Made by a program: the position numbers and the translations under genes
Notes under the pieces: model-generated
What the model was told of the DNA's origin: nothing
The model's database searches: none
The model's input: only the letters and a program-made list of their open reading frames with translations
Shown here: piece by piece, positions 24,509 to 32,022 of the stretch
How positions within the stretch are numbered: the first letter of the stretch is position 1
Layout: each line of letters opens with the position of its first letter
Origin: Methanobacteriota archaeon
Lineage (GTDB): Archaea > Halobacteriota > Methanosarcinia > Methanosarcinales > Methanosarcinaceae
Length of the DNA stretch: 33,967 nt
NCBI GenBank assembly: GCA_016841625.1
Contig: JAENYU010000031.1
Location: 1-33,967, forward strand
Reading direction: 5' to 3'

Positions 24509-24865
24509 TTACCAGCCGTGGATTTCTCCATCAGGTTCGTTTTCGTCACGGTAGAAGCGGAACTCCTTCTTTTCGGAATCTTCCGCAAAGACAAATTTCT
24601 CCTCGACCCCCACTTTGGCAAAGGCAAGGGCATCGTCAGCGTCCCTTACAGCCGGGAGGAGGTCCACGTCAACGTGGTCATAGACCTTGCTCTCAGTCAA
24701 AAAAGCCGTGATGATGAACCAGTCGATGTCCCCTGCGTAGTCCTTACTTACGTATCGGCTCTGGTTCGGAGGAATTTTGGTGGCTTTCTGGTGCATTTCG
24801 GTCCCATCAGCCCGGTAAGCTACAAAACGGATGTTGTGATTTGTTTTATTCTTGATTATAGCCAG
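24509..24865 (-). CDS. hypothetical protein, possible CTG start
   Basis: This ~118-residue soluble protein is of unrecognised family. The N-terminus reads as a beta-rich stretch (AIIKNKTNHNIRFVAYRADG). The rest holds YVSKDYAGDIDWFIITAFL, an acidic VDVDLLPAVRDADDAL region and a polar acidic end (FYRDENEPDGEIHGW). The first in-frame ATG is at 24796, but sensible protein sequence continues upstream of it. CTG at 24865 sits 7 nt after GGGGAG (24873-24878 on the plus strand as CTCCCC) and about 33 nt after the likely transcription start set by AGTATAAATT (24921-24930). I therefore prefer CTG, giving M-AIIKNKT. It stands alone and is convergent with the zinc-finger gene. Confidence 0.6.
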   Translation of the reverse strand: MAIIKNKTNHNIRFVAYRADGTEMHQKATKIPPNQSRYVSKDYAGDIDWFIITAFLTESKVYDHVDVDLLPAVRDADDALAFAKVGVEEKFVFAEDSEKKEFRFYRDENEPDGEIHGW

Positions 24866-25041
24866 TATACCACTCCCCTGAATTTCGGCATGATGTGGAA
24901 TAGGTCCCCAATTTAAGGAAAATTTATACTATGTATGTGAATTCAAATAAGTAAATACTTATTGAAGCAGAGTTTCTGAAAAAAGGTTCTTCAGGACTGC
25001 CCCCCAGGCAGCCGAATAAGTTCTTCCTGGTATTAATTCCC

Positions 25042-25974
25042 TCAGACCAGAAGGTTAATGGGATGCCTGGCCGAGGGTTCAATGTCAAGGTCCGCTACGG
25101 CTTCTGCGATCATGATATCGCTCATGGCAGCCATGGGGAAGACGTACCTGGCATATTCGATGGGGCCGTAGAGGATGAAGTCCCCTGCGGCTGCCTGTTG
25201 CAGGCAGGTGGAACCTATGTCGCAGACCCTGTACACGATGGGGTCCTCTTCTTTTTTCCGCTGAAGCCAGTTCCAGGCCGAGGGCGCGTTGTGGATGCCG
25301 GAACCTGTGGGGTGCCCCCATCTAGCCTTGGCGGTGATCGTCATTCTGAGGGCGACTCCGGCCCCGTTTCCCATGGGGGTAATGCTTGGGTCGATCAGTT
25401 TGTTGACAATGCCGCAGCTGTCAGCAATGGAAAGGAGCCCTTCTTCGAGCATTCCGGCCCCGTTTTCAAGCATGTTCATCCTCCCCTGCAGGGAAGAGTC
25501 CACGGCATTGAAACCCAGGATAATTGAACTGTCAATGTCGGAGCGGGCAAGGGCTTCAATTTCAGCTTCGGTAATACTCATGTTTACGGAATTATAAACC
25601 GCCCTGTCCGCAAGCCCGATTTCACTCACGTACTCCGCTGCGTGTGCCCTTACGTCTCCTTCGGAGGAATCAATGAGGAAAGGAGCGTCAGACACCTCTG
25701 CGATAAAGTCAATGTAGCGGGTGATGCTTTCGGGAGTGGTCCCGTAGATGTGCACCATGTGGGGGTTTCCGGTCTCTTCCGAACTCGCTTCCTGTATGTT
25801 AACAACGCTTTCAGCCGCAGCCCTGTCAAACAGGCCCTTTGCCGCGTCCTCCACTATGCTGTGGTTGTTATAGAAAATAGTCCCTGCAAGCACGGTAGGG
25901 AGTTCTCCGGGCTGCCCGCCAAGCTTCACCCCTGCAATGTTAACGATTTCCTGTTCGTTCTGGAACTTAAACAT
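25042..25974 (-). CDS. mtxH: MtrH-like methyltransferase (MtxH)
   Basis: This 310-residue homologue of MtrH, the subunit of the tetrahydromethanopterin:coenzyme M methyltransferase, moves the methyl group from the pterin to the corrinoid. It opens MFKFQNEQEIVNIAGVKLGGQPGE, with VLAGTIFYNNHSIV, DAPFLIDSSEGDVR, NAVDSSLQGRM, GNGAGVALRM and HNAPSAWNWL, all MtrH-like. The start at 25974 follows GAGGG; ATG at 25995 is less likely because MtrH begins MFKF. Adjacent genes are mtxA and mtxX rather than mtrE-G, so it is the alternative system first named in Methanosarcina barkeri (my recollection). It probably feeds or drains methyl groups from an MtxA corrinoid. Confidence 0.88.
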   Translation of the reverse strand: MFKFQNEQEIVNIAGVKLGGQPGELPTVLAGTIFYNNHSIVEDAAKGLFDRAAAESVVNIQEASSEETGNPHMVHIYGTTPESITRYIDFIAEVSDAPFLIDSSEGDVRAHAAEYVSEIGLADRAVYNSVNMSITEAEIEALARSDIDSSIILGFNAVDSSLQGRMNMLENGAGMLEEGLLSIADSCGIVNKLIDPSITPMGNGAGVALRMTITAKARWGHPTGSGIHNAPSAWNWLQRKKEEDPIVYRVCDIGSTCLQQAAAGDFILYGPIEYARYVFPMAAMSDIMIAEAVADLDIEPSARHPINLLV

Positions 25975-26135
25975 TTTAATTCCCTCAAAATTCACCTGTT
26001 TTAAAATATATCCACCTGTTTAAAATAATTCGAAATTCACTTTTTTCATTTTTATCTATTTGCTTCGGATATATCAGGTACGAAATCTATTCAAAATTAA
26101 ATTATTTTCCCCTGAAAACGGTCCCTGTGCTCCGT

Positions 26136-26726
26136 TCAGAGGCTTTCGGCCGGGCAGACAATTCCTGCTTCTGCGTCCATGACAAATTCTTCGGAAATAA
26201 TCACGTCCCCGTTTACGGGAACTGCAAGCGAGCACTTCTTTTTCTTCGGGGAGCAGACGACCAGGGGCTCCTCGGGATACGCTTCTCCCTTGTCCTTATA
26301 CCCGTCAACGATTTTTTGGATTTCTTCCGGGTCGGTAAGGCCTATACGGTTGAACAGGATGACCTGCTGCTGGAAGCGTTCGACGGCTTCTCCTGTGATG
26401 TTTTCTATGAAAGGAATCGCGCCCTCTGACCCGACAATCCTGCCCCGCTCATCGACCCCGCCGGCGTGGATTGCAAGCAGGGACTGGCCTGCAAGGTGCC
26501 CTCTCGACTCAGTTCCGCAGACCAGGATGTACCTGATGTTTGAATTCGAAATAGTGTTAACGATAATTTTTTCTACCCCGAGGTTTTCTGTCTTGGAACT
26601 CCCCCAGAGCGCAGCTTCGGGATAGGCTTCCAGGTGGCTTGCAAGAGTTACCACTGCAATCCTTGATTCGGGATTCCCTACCCTGTAGTCCCCTTTTACC
26701 ACCGGCCAGTTCTCTGCAACCTTCAA
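26136..26726 (-). CDS. mtxA: MtrA-like corrinoid protein (MtxA)
   Basis: This 196-residue homologue of MtrA, the corrinoid-carrying subunit, has NWPVVKGDYRVGNPESRIAVVTLASH at the start, TENLGVEKIIVNTISNSNIRYILVCG and RGHLAGQSLLAIHAGG. His77 in the GH-AGQS motif corresponds to the cobalt-ligand His of MtrA (about His84). GRIVGSEGAIPFIENI also fits. Unlike most MtrA it ends without a membrane helix (FVMDAEAGIVCPAESL), so it should be soluble. It has an extra C-terminal block with CSPKKKKCSLAVPVNGDVIISEE. It lies between mtxX and mtxH. Confidence 0.88.
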   Translation of the reverse strand: MKVAENWPVVKGDYRVGNPESRIAVVTLASHLEAYPEAALWGSSKTENLGVEKIIVNTISNSNIRYILVCGTESRGHLAGQSLLAIHAGGVDERGRIVGSEGAIPFIENITGEAVERFQQQVILFNRIGLTDPEEIQKIVDGYKDKGEAYPEEPLVVCSPKKKKCSLAVPVNGDVIISEEFVMDAEAGIVCPAESL

Positions 26727-26801
26727 TTAATCACCTTTATTTAATAAGCTAATGAATTCCTTCAATGAATTTTTGAATCTTTCCGTGAATTCTTTTCGTG
26801 A

Positions 26802-26853
26802 ATTCTCTTTATGGATTCTCTTTATGGATTCTCTTTATGGATTCTCTTTTGAT
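26802..26853. repeat. 13-bp tandem array in the mtxX-mtxA spacer
   Basis: ATTCTCTTTATGG is repeated three times in perfect phase (26802-26840), then partially. Further GAATTC-rich words surround it. The 171-bp spacer may still be within an operon. Confidence 0.88.
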
Positions 26854-26897
26854 TCTCTTCCTGAATTGTCTTCCTAAATTATTTTTCGTAAATTCCC

Positions 26898-27755
26898 TTA
26901 ACGAATTCCCTCTTTTCTTTCCTTGTTCAGGTGGGAAAGCGCGCTTGCGAGCATGATGGCTTTTGTGAAGTGTCCGCCAACCCTGGATGTGTCCACAAAG
27001 ACGTAGTCGTCCATTAGCACGGGAGCCCCGAGCCCGTCTCCCCCGCCTAAGAATGCGATAGTCCGGAAGATCAGGTTTCCTGCTATGCCGTCCGGGGCCA
27101 TGATGAAGTTCGCTTCCTTTATAGCGTCTTCGATGAGGATGGTATGGTGCTTGATCTTGATCCCAAGTTCCGTCACCCGATTGCTTATGAATTCCCCGTC
27201 CGCAAGGGTCCGGTCCACCCGTTTGTCCCTGCCGATATCTCCCATCCTGCCTCCGGAAAGCACGCCCACCACAGGCTCGACCCCGAACCTTCTGATGTGT
27301 TCTGCGCCCAGGGTAATCATCTTGATCTTGTCTGCAAGGGAGTTCCCTTCGTCAATCCCCACAGGGGCAAGGAAAAAAGGCGTCCCGTCAACTGTCAAAA
27401 GCAGGGCTAGCCTGTAAATCTTCCTCATGCCCAGAGCCAGTTTCAGGTTGGTAAGGGTCCCTGAAGCCTTTGCAGTCCCCCGGATCGCAGCATCTACCTT
27501 CCGTGAGATGAGGAGTTCGATGAGAGTCTTTTCGGGATCCTCTGTATCAACTACCTCGAGTTCGGTCCCGATTTCGTCAATTTCCTTTTTGTTTCCCACC
27601 AGGACGACCTGTGCATAGCCCAGCATCTGGGCTCTCCATGCACTTTCAAGAAGCTTCGGGGTGGGTTCCCTTATTCCCATAGCCACCTTCGCCCGCTTTG
27701 CCCGGGCTCGTATTTCGATGGCCTCCAGGAGGGCCTCCATACCATTATTTTCCAT
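26898..27755 (-). CDS. mtxX: methanogenesis marker protein 4 / MtxX
   Basis: This 285-residue cytosolic protein is of the MtxX (methanogenesis marker 4) family, whose fold is related to phosphate acetyltransferases. Features: RAKRAKVAMGIREPTPKLLESAW, QVVLVGNKKEIDEIG, DAAIRGTAKASGTL, FFLAPVGIDEGNSL, ADGEFISNRVTELGIKIKH, FIMAPDGIAGNLIFRTIAFLGGGDGLGAP and VFVDTSRVGGHF. The biochemical role is not established. It is first gene of mtxX-mtxA-mtxH (minus strand), upstream of the MtrA- and MtrH-like proteins. ATG at 27755 or, five codons later, at 27740 could start it. A CTTAAATCTT TATA-like site lies near 27796-27805. Confidence 0.88.
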   Translation of the reverse strand: MENNGMEALLEAIEIRARAKRAKVAMGIREPTPKLLESAWRAQMLGYAQVVLVGNKKEIDEIGTELEVVDTEDPEKTLIELLISRKVDAAIRGTAKASGTLTNLKLALGMRKIYRLALLLTVDGTPFFLAPVGIDEGNSLADKIKMITLGAEHIRRFGVEPVVGVLSGGRMGDIGRDKRVDRTLADGEFISNRVTELGIKIKHHTILIEDAIKEANFIMAPDGIAGNLIFRTIAFLGGGDGLGAPVLMDDYVFVDTSRVGGHFTKAIMLASALSHLNKERKEGIR

Positions 27756-28016
27756 ATCGATCAGTACTGTAGATCATTACTTTTTAGTAAGATTTAAGGT
27801 AGTCTTTTGAAAAACAACACAAACATTAATTAACTTTACCTTTCAACCAAACTCCTTCCTTTTTGATTTGAGAGCTTCGTAGAGTGCCGGAAGCTTCCGG
27901 AATTTCCGCTTCGGAGCTTCGGATTTCACTTCATTCTTTGCAGCAATTTCTTGGGATAGCCACCTTTGTGCGGACAAAAACGGTTAAAAACGGTATTCTG
28001 GATGTCCCTGTTCAGT

Positions 28017-28049
28017 GCAACTTATCTGCAACTTATCCGCAACTCATCT
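28017..28049. repeat. 11-bp tandem array
   Basis: GCAACTTATCT, GCAACTTATCC and GCAACTCATCT follow each other without gaps. A partial fourth unit then begins GCAACTTTC. Confidence 0.85.
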
Positions 28050-28062
28050 GCAACTTTCACCG

Positions 28063-28087
28063 GTCCGTTTCGCTCACTCAAGTGGAC
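28063..28087. repeat. dispersed stem-loop repeat, copy 3 (opposite orientation)
   Basis: GTCCGTTTCGCTC is followed by ACTCAAGTGGAC. It is the reverse complement of the elements at 1598 and 1807 apart from one indel and two substitutions. Compensating changes keep the GTCC/GGAC ends paired. Confidence 0.6.
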
Positions 28088-28162
28088 TTAAAACAGGGCA
28101 GCGTTCATACTACCCTTTCCTTGTTTATTCTCAAAAACAGTATCCTAAGAGTTAGCGCCTAA

Positions 28163-28200
28163 AACCTTATACATGAAAAATTATTTTAACATATAAGGTT
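28163..28200 (+). promoter_or_regulatory. 9-bp inverted repeat in the rfcL promoter
   Basis: AACCTTATA (28163-28171) and TATAAGGTT (28192-28200) are perfect inverted copies 20 bp apart. The right arm contains the likely TATA box (ACATATAAGG) about 35-45 bp before the rfcL ATG. It may be an operator or a symmetric promoter. Confidence 0.45.
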
Positions 28201-28235
28201 ATGAATGAGTATCCTTTTTACTGGTATGGTTAAAA

Positions 28236-29894
28236 ATGACGGCAGCAATCGAATGGGCTGAAAAATACCGCCCCCGGACCCTCGCGGATGTCGTGGGGAA
28301 CAAGAAGGCAGTGCACGATTTCCGGAGCTGGGCCGAGGAATGGCTCGTGGGCACCCCTGAGAAGAGGGCTGTGATCCTGCACGGGTCTGCAGGGATAGGG
28401 AAGACTTCCAGTGCCCATGCCCTTGCCCGGGACTTTGGCTGGGAGGCGATCGAGCTTAATGCGAGTGACCAGAGGACGGCAGGGGTAATCGAGAAGGTTG
28501 CGGGTTCTGCGGCTTCCATGAACTCCCTTTACGGGGGAAAGCGCCTGATCATCCTGGACGAGGCGGACAATATTCACGGGAGCTCGGACCGCGGCGGGAT
28601 GCGTGCGGTCTCGGGGATAATTAAGAATACTCAGCAGCCGATTGTGCTTATTGCAAATGACCTCTACGGGCTAACCCCTACGATCCGGAACCTCTGCCTG
28701 GAAATTAAGTTCCAGGGCGTGCAGAGCCGGTCCATTGTCCCTGCCCTGAGGAGGGTCTGCGACGGGGAGGGGCTCCAGTGCAGCCCTGAGGCTGTCCTGA
28801 AGATTGCAGAAAATGCCGGGGGAGACCTGCGAAGTGCCGTAAACGACCTCCAGGCCGCGGCCAGCGGCAGGAAGCTTATAGAAGCTGAGGACATCAGCAC
28901 AGGCGAGAGGGACGTAAAGGAAAATATTTTTAAGGCGATGCAGAAGATCTTCAAGAGCACGGACCCGAAAAAAGCCCTTGAAGCCACATACGGGCTTGAC
29001 GAGAGCCCCGAGGACCTTGTGCACTGGATCGATGAGAACCTGCCTGTCCAGTACGCGGGAGAAGGTGGGGACCTTGAAGATATCAGGACCGGTTACAGCT
29101 ACCTCTCAAAAGCCGACCTCTACCTGGGGCGCGTAAAGAAACGCCAGAACTACCGGATGTGGAGATATGCAAGCACGCTCATGGTCTGCGGGACTTCCCT
29201 TGCAAAGTCGAAGCCTTACAGGGGCTTTATCAAATACCAGCAGCCTTCGGTCTGGAGGAGGCTCGGGCAGACCAGGGCGACCAGGAATATGCGGGACAAT
29301 ATCGCTTCGAAGATAGGAGATCACTGCCTGGAGTCCATGCACTATTCCAGGAGCAACCTGCTCGGGCTCTATTCCCGGATGGCAAACGACGAAGCTTATG
29401 CCGTGGACGTGACTGCCGGGCTCGGCCTTGAACTTGAAGAACTAATGTATCTCACCGGAAGCAAAAAAGCAAGCAAGAAGCTCCAGAAAATTTACGATGA
29501 CGCCCGGGAACTGCAGACAGCAACCGGGGCCCTTGAAGAGCCTGAGTTCTTCAAACCCCCCGTCGCGGGGGGAAATAAGCAAAAAACCCCTGACTTCTTT
29601 GCCGAAGCCGAACTATCCGGAAAAGAGGGGGTTTCTTCCGAAACAATTGAAACAAAGGCACCTGTTAGTTCTGATCGCAAACAAAGAACTCTAAATTTCG
29701 GGCTTGATAGTATTCAGGACAGTGTTCAGGACGGTGAAGAGAAACCCTCTAAAATAGAATCAGAAGACCCAGCAGAAGAAGCTCAGGAAGAAAAGCTTGC
29801 TTTAGATCCTGTCTCTGCGGACGGAGTAGCCAAACCTCGCGGGGAACCTAAAAAACCTGATAAAAAAACTCAGAAAACACTTTTTGACTTCTAA
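28236..29894 (+). CDS. rfcL: replication factor C large subunit
   Basis: RfcL with RfcS forms the clamp loader that opens and loads PCNA at primer ends. The 552-residue protein has an N-terminal AAA+ domain: [16 protein letters not shown] (7-22), Walker [12 protein letters not shown] (49-59), Walker B LIILDEAD (104-111) and [13 protein letters not shown] collar domain (~230-430) follows. The tail is acidic and disordered and ends in [16 protein letters not shown] (546-552) is a PIP box for [12 protein letters not shown] (483-490) looks like a weaker second one. A short leader carries the AACCTTATA/TATAAGGTT inverted repeat. The G-rich inverted-repeat element 1 begins 12 bp after the stop. Confidence 0.96.
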   Translation: MTAAIEWAEKYRPRTLADVVGNKKAVHDFRSWAEEWLVGTPEKRAVILHGSAGIGKTSSAHALARDFGWEAIELNASDQRTAGVIEKVAGSAASMNSLYGGKRLIILDEADNIHGSSDRGGMRAVSGIIKNTQQPIVLIANDLYGLTPTIRNLCLEIKFQGVQSRSIVPALRRVCDGEGLQCSPEAVLKIAENAGGDLRSAVNDLQAAASGRKLIEAEDISTGERDVKENIFKAMQKIFKSTDPKKALEATYGLDESPEDLVHWIDENLPVQYAGEGGDLEDIRTGYSYLSKADLYLGRVKKRQNYRMWRYASTLMVCGTSLAKSKPYRGFIKYQQPSVWRRLGQTRATRNMRDNIASKIGDHCLESMHYSRSNLLGLYSRMANDEAYAVDVTAGLGLELEELMYLTGSKKASKKLQKIYDDARELQTATGALEEPEFFKPPVAGGNKQKTPDFFAEAELSGKEGVSSETIETKAPVSSDRKQRTLNFGLDSIQDSVQDGEEKPSKIESEDPAEEAQEEKLALDPVSADGVAKPRGEPKKPDKKTQKTLFDF

Positions 29895-29906
29895 GTTGTT
29901 TTTTTA

Positions 29907-29987
29907 AGTGAGCGGATTTTTGGGGGTTGACTTAAAAGAAGAAGTTTGGGGAATTTTTGGGGAGTGGGGGTATGTTATCCGCTCACT
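29907..29987. repeat. G-run inverted-repeat element 1
   Basis: Perfect 11-bp arms AGTGAGCGGAT (29907-29917) and ATCCGCTCACT (29977-29987) enclose a 59-bp loop with four runs of at least four G on the plus strand. It is 81 bp in total and 12 bp after the rfcL stop, so it could also end that transcript. It belongs to the same family as the elements at 30370 and 30968. Confidence 0.8.
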
Positions 29988-30369
29988 AATATAATATATC
30001 GAAGTTGACTTATAAATACTTTTTTTATGTACTGTAAAATATTTTTGGTTATAGAGATAATTGATTGTATATTTAATTAACTTATATTTTGCAGGAGTTG
30101 TTTTGAAATCCAGTGAAAATAAGCGGAAATTACTGGGAGGAAAGGACTATGAAGATATTTTCCTGCTCTTGTGCGGGCAAGATCGGTAAGAGTACGGAGT
30201 TTTAAGGGTGAATATCCTCGAGGCCGGTTTTTACGAATGGCTTTCGAAGAATCGTAGGGCTTTAGATATTTGCGAAGGATGATTTCGAGGAGTGGTCGAG
30301 AAAAAAATTCGGAAATCGAAAATTATTGCGGAGAATGGATCTGAAGAGGATAAATGAAGAGAAATGAAA
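29988..30369. other. gap with possible decayed gene fragments
   Basis: There is no intact gene. Short sensible peptides can be read on the plus strand. One of about 18 codons lies after GGGAGG at 30149; others are near 30209-30285 and 30280-30360 (for example FEEWSRKKFGNRK). They do not join into one frame. A decayed gene is possible. Confidence 0.3.
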
Positions 30370-30488
30370 GGGATTAGTGAGCGGGCTTGGAGAGTATTTT
30401 GGGGGAATAGTTGGGGAATAGTTGGGGAATAGTTGGGGGATATGAGTTGGGGGTTATACTGTAAAAACAGACCCGCTCACTAAATCCC
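30370..30488. repeat. G-run inverted-repeat element 2
   Basis: Arms GGGATTAGTGAGCGGG (30370-30385) and CCCGCTCACTAAATCCC (30472-30488) pair over 16 bp with a single bulge. The loop contains five runs of at least four G, spaced by an 11-bp AATAGTTGGGG tandem unit. A small CTGT-AAAA-ACAG hairpin lies next to the right arm. Confidence 0.82.
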
Positions 30489-30692
30489 TCATAATATAAC
30501 ATTGTATATATAGTTTTCCCCATCATACACTTAAATTTATAATAACTGGTGATCTATCGAAAATTAATGAACTTCCGGTTTCCAGAGCTTTTTTTAACGG
30601 GGTTCCATACGAAATTTCCTGTTAATGGAACTGGCAGTCATAAATTAATATAAATATTTTTCTATATTTTTTCCACTTTTCAGGAGACAAAC

Positions 30693-30791
30693 ATGCACAC
30701 GTTCTTTTTGAAATGTGCTCCTGTGCCCATTTTGATTCGTCAAGAGCAAAAAACACGCCAGATGTCTGTAAAAGGATGTAAACGTATGTAG
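30693..30791 (+). CDS. possible 32-codon small protein ending in TAG
   Basis: ATG at 30693 follows CAGGAG by 7 nt. A TATA-like TTAATATAAATATT (about 30642-30655) would start transcription near 30672. The frame encodes 32 residues (MHTFFLKCAPVPILIR..., basic at the end) and stops at TAG 30789-30791. After that it continues 11 codons (TAC GCC GGG...) to TGA. In Methanosarcina TAG can be read as pyrrolysine, so a 44-residue form is conceivable. Good start signals make translation plausible, but there is no recognised family. Confidence 0.35.
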   Translation: MHTFFLKCAPVPILIRQEQKTRQMSVKGCKRM

Positions 30792-30967
30792 TACGCCGGG
30801 AATGTTTACAGCTACATGCAAGGATGAATAATAAGGATGAGTGGCAAGGAAGCAAAATGATGTGTGAAGATCGCAAAACGGTATGTACCCGATAGTACGT
30901 GTACAAAATGAGTTCTGGTAAAAAGTATGTTAGCAAAATAGGTTTTTTTCTGTAATATAATAATCAG

Positions 30968-31072
30968 TGTGAGCGGGTTGGGGAGTATGAATTGGGGAGT
31001 ATGAATTGGGGAGTATGAATTGGGGTTGTTGGGGGGTCGGGGTTATCTTACAAAATTAGAGACCCGCTCACA
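30968..31072. repeat. G-run inverted-repeat element 3
   Basis: Perfect 11-bp arms TGTGAGCGGGT (30968-30978) and ACCCGCTCACA (31062-31072) enclose six runs of at least four G. The first four lie in a 14-bp TTGGGGAGTATGAA tandem array, and these are followed by a GGGGGG and a GGGG run. The right side of the loop (GGGGTTATCTTACAAAA) resembles that of element 2. Confidence 0.82.
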
Positions 31073-31295
31073 ATTACCTTTCACTTTTGTCTGATATAAA
31101 TATATTATGCTTTGAAACTGGGATTAATTGACATGAAGTCAATTTCTGCTGGAATAAATAGACTTTTCTGATTCTAATGTGCTGAAGTTTTTTCAAATCT
31201 TTTTCAGAACTTTCGGTTTAAACTTTTTAACCTGCTGAAAGCGAGAAGGGAATCTGTTTGAATTTATTTTTCCGTGAATCTGCGGCTATCAAAAC

Positions 31296-31306
31296 ACATA
31301 TATATA
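31296..31306 (+). promoter_or_regulatory. TATA box of tRNA-Val
   Basis: ACATATATATAAC lies about 75 bp before the mature tRNA. A transcription start near 31327 is expected, giving a 5' leader of ~45 nt. Confidence 0.45.
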
Positions 31307-31370
31307 ACTTATGACATTTTGGAATTGCATTTGAGGAGCAATATTCCGAAAATGGTTCATACGGCAGGAT

Positions 31371-31444
31371 GGGCTCGTGGTCTAGACGGTTATGACATCG
31401 CCTTTACACGGCGGGGATCCTGAGTTCGAATCTCAGCGGGCCCA
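31371..31444 (+). tRNA. tRNA-Val (anticodon TAC)
   Basis: This is a 74-nt cloverleaf. Acceptor GGGCTCG pairs with CGGGCCC, with discriminator A at 31444. The D-arm contains GGTCTAGACGGTTATGAC. Anticodon stem TCGCC/GGCGG holds loop TTTACAC, with TAC at positions 34-36 reading GUA and probably other Val codons. T-arm CTGAG-TTCGAAT-CTCAG is perfect. CCA is not encoded. There is no intron. Confidence 0.97.
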
Positions 31445-31647
31445 TAACCCTTTTAAATCCTTTTTTCCTGATTTAGAGGTTTGATACACCATTTTTTTAA
31501 GTTTTTCAATTCTTAATTAAAGGTCAGATTTGCCGGTGAGTTGTACAACTTTTTCTTCTTGCACATCTATCAGTTTTATTGTGTATACCAGTTTCACTCC
31601 TAAAATAAATCCTTGTTGAAGATTCAATGGAATTATTTGAGGACAGG

Positions 31648-31683
31648 GAATGAATGAATGAATGAATGAATGAATGAATGAAT
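31648..31683. repeat. GAAT microsatellite, nine units
   Basis: Nine perfect GAAT units are present. The minus strand could be read as an IHSF repeat peptide in a 78-codon frame, but the frame has no SD or family resemblance. Confidence 0.92.
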
Positions 31684-31782
31684 TGTTGCTCTTCGTCTTT
31701 CTCCCTGGGTAAGATGAGGTTCAATTCAATACATTGTTGGTTTTTGTGAGGGATACTCACTCAAAAAAAGAGGAACCATTAA

Positions 31783-32022
31783 TTCTATAAGGTACAAGGC
31801 TATAAAAAAGATATTAAGCCCCTGGTTGAGGCAGCAGAATTGCTTTATACATTTAATGGATGAAAATTCTTTATCGCTTGAGTTGATGAGAAAAATCCTG
31901 ATTTCGTTTTTGAAAGAGATAGGGAGGAGGCTCCCAAATTCATTTTATTTTTCTTACTGCTTTTTTCGCTTATGCTCCTGCCTGTCTCATTCTTTCTGGT
32001 TCTTCTTTGTTTTATACATTAA
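31783..32022 (+). pseudogene. possible degenerate gene remnant with two TGA codons
   Basis: One plus-strand frame reads sensible amphipathic protein (YKKDIKPLVEAAELLYTFNG, TGA at 31861, KFFIA, TGA at 31879, VDEKNPDFVFERDREEAPKF). It ends in a hydrophobic tail and TAA at 32020-32022. Both TGA codons sit where Trp would fit. It has no start codon and overlaps the 3' end of the surface-protein gene on the other strand. It may be a relic of a lost gene, or chance. Confidence 0.25.

Larger units (their letters stand above)
27756..28162. other. divergent gap between mtxX and rfcL with palindrome and 11-bp array
   Basis: No gene is seen. Contents: a perfect 14-bp palindrome CCGGAAGCTTCCGG (27887-27900), then a GCAACTTATCT-type 11-bp array (28017-28049, three units), then the dispersed stem-loop at 28063. 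Confidence 0.5.

Noticed and set aside
30149-30205. 18-codon frame with GGGAGG SD and a P-loop-like GKIGKST
   Set aside because: It is too short for a P-loop protein and lies among non-joining fragments; probably decayed DNA.
30622-30936. 104-codon minus-strand frame
   Set aside because: It has no SD or family. It overlaps a plus-strand TATA/SD/ATG set with better signals.
29907-31072. Replication origin next to rfcL
   Set aside because: No ORB-like boxes or cdc6/orc1 gene are visible. The GTGAGCGG arms do not match known archaeal origin repeats.
31524-31760. 78-codon frame containing IHSF repeats
   Set aside because: The repeats come from the GAAT microsatellite. The remainder is not protein-like.
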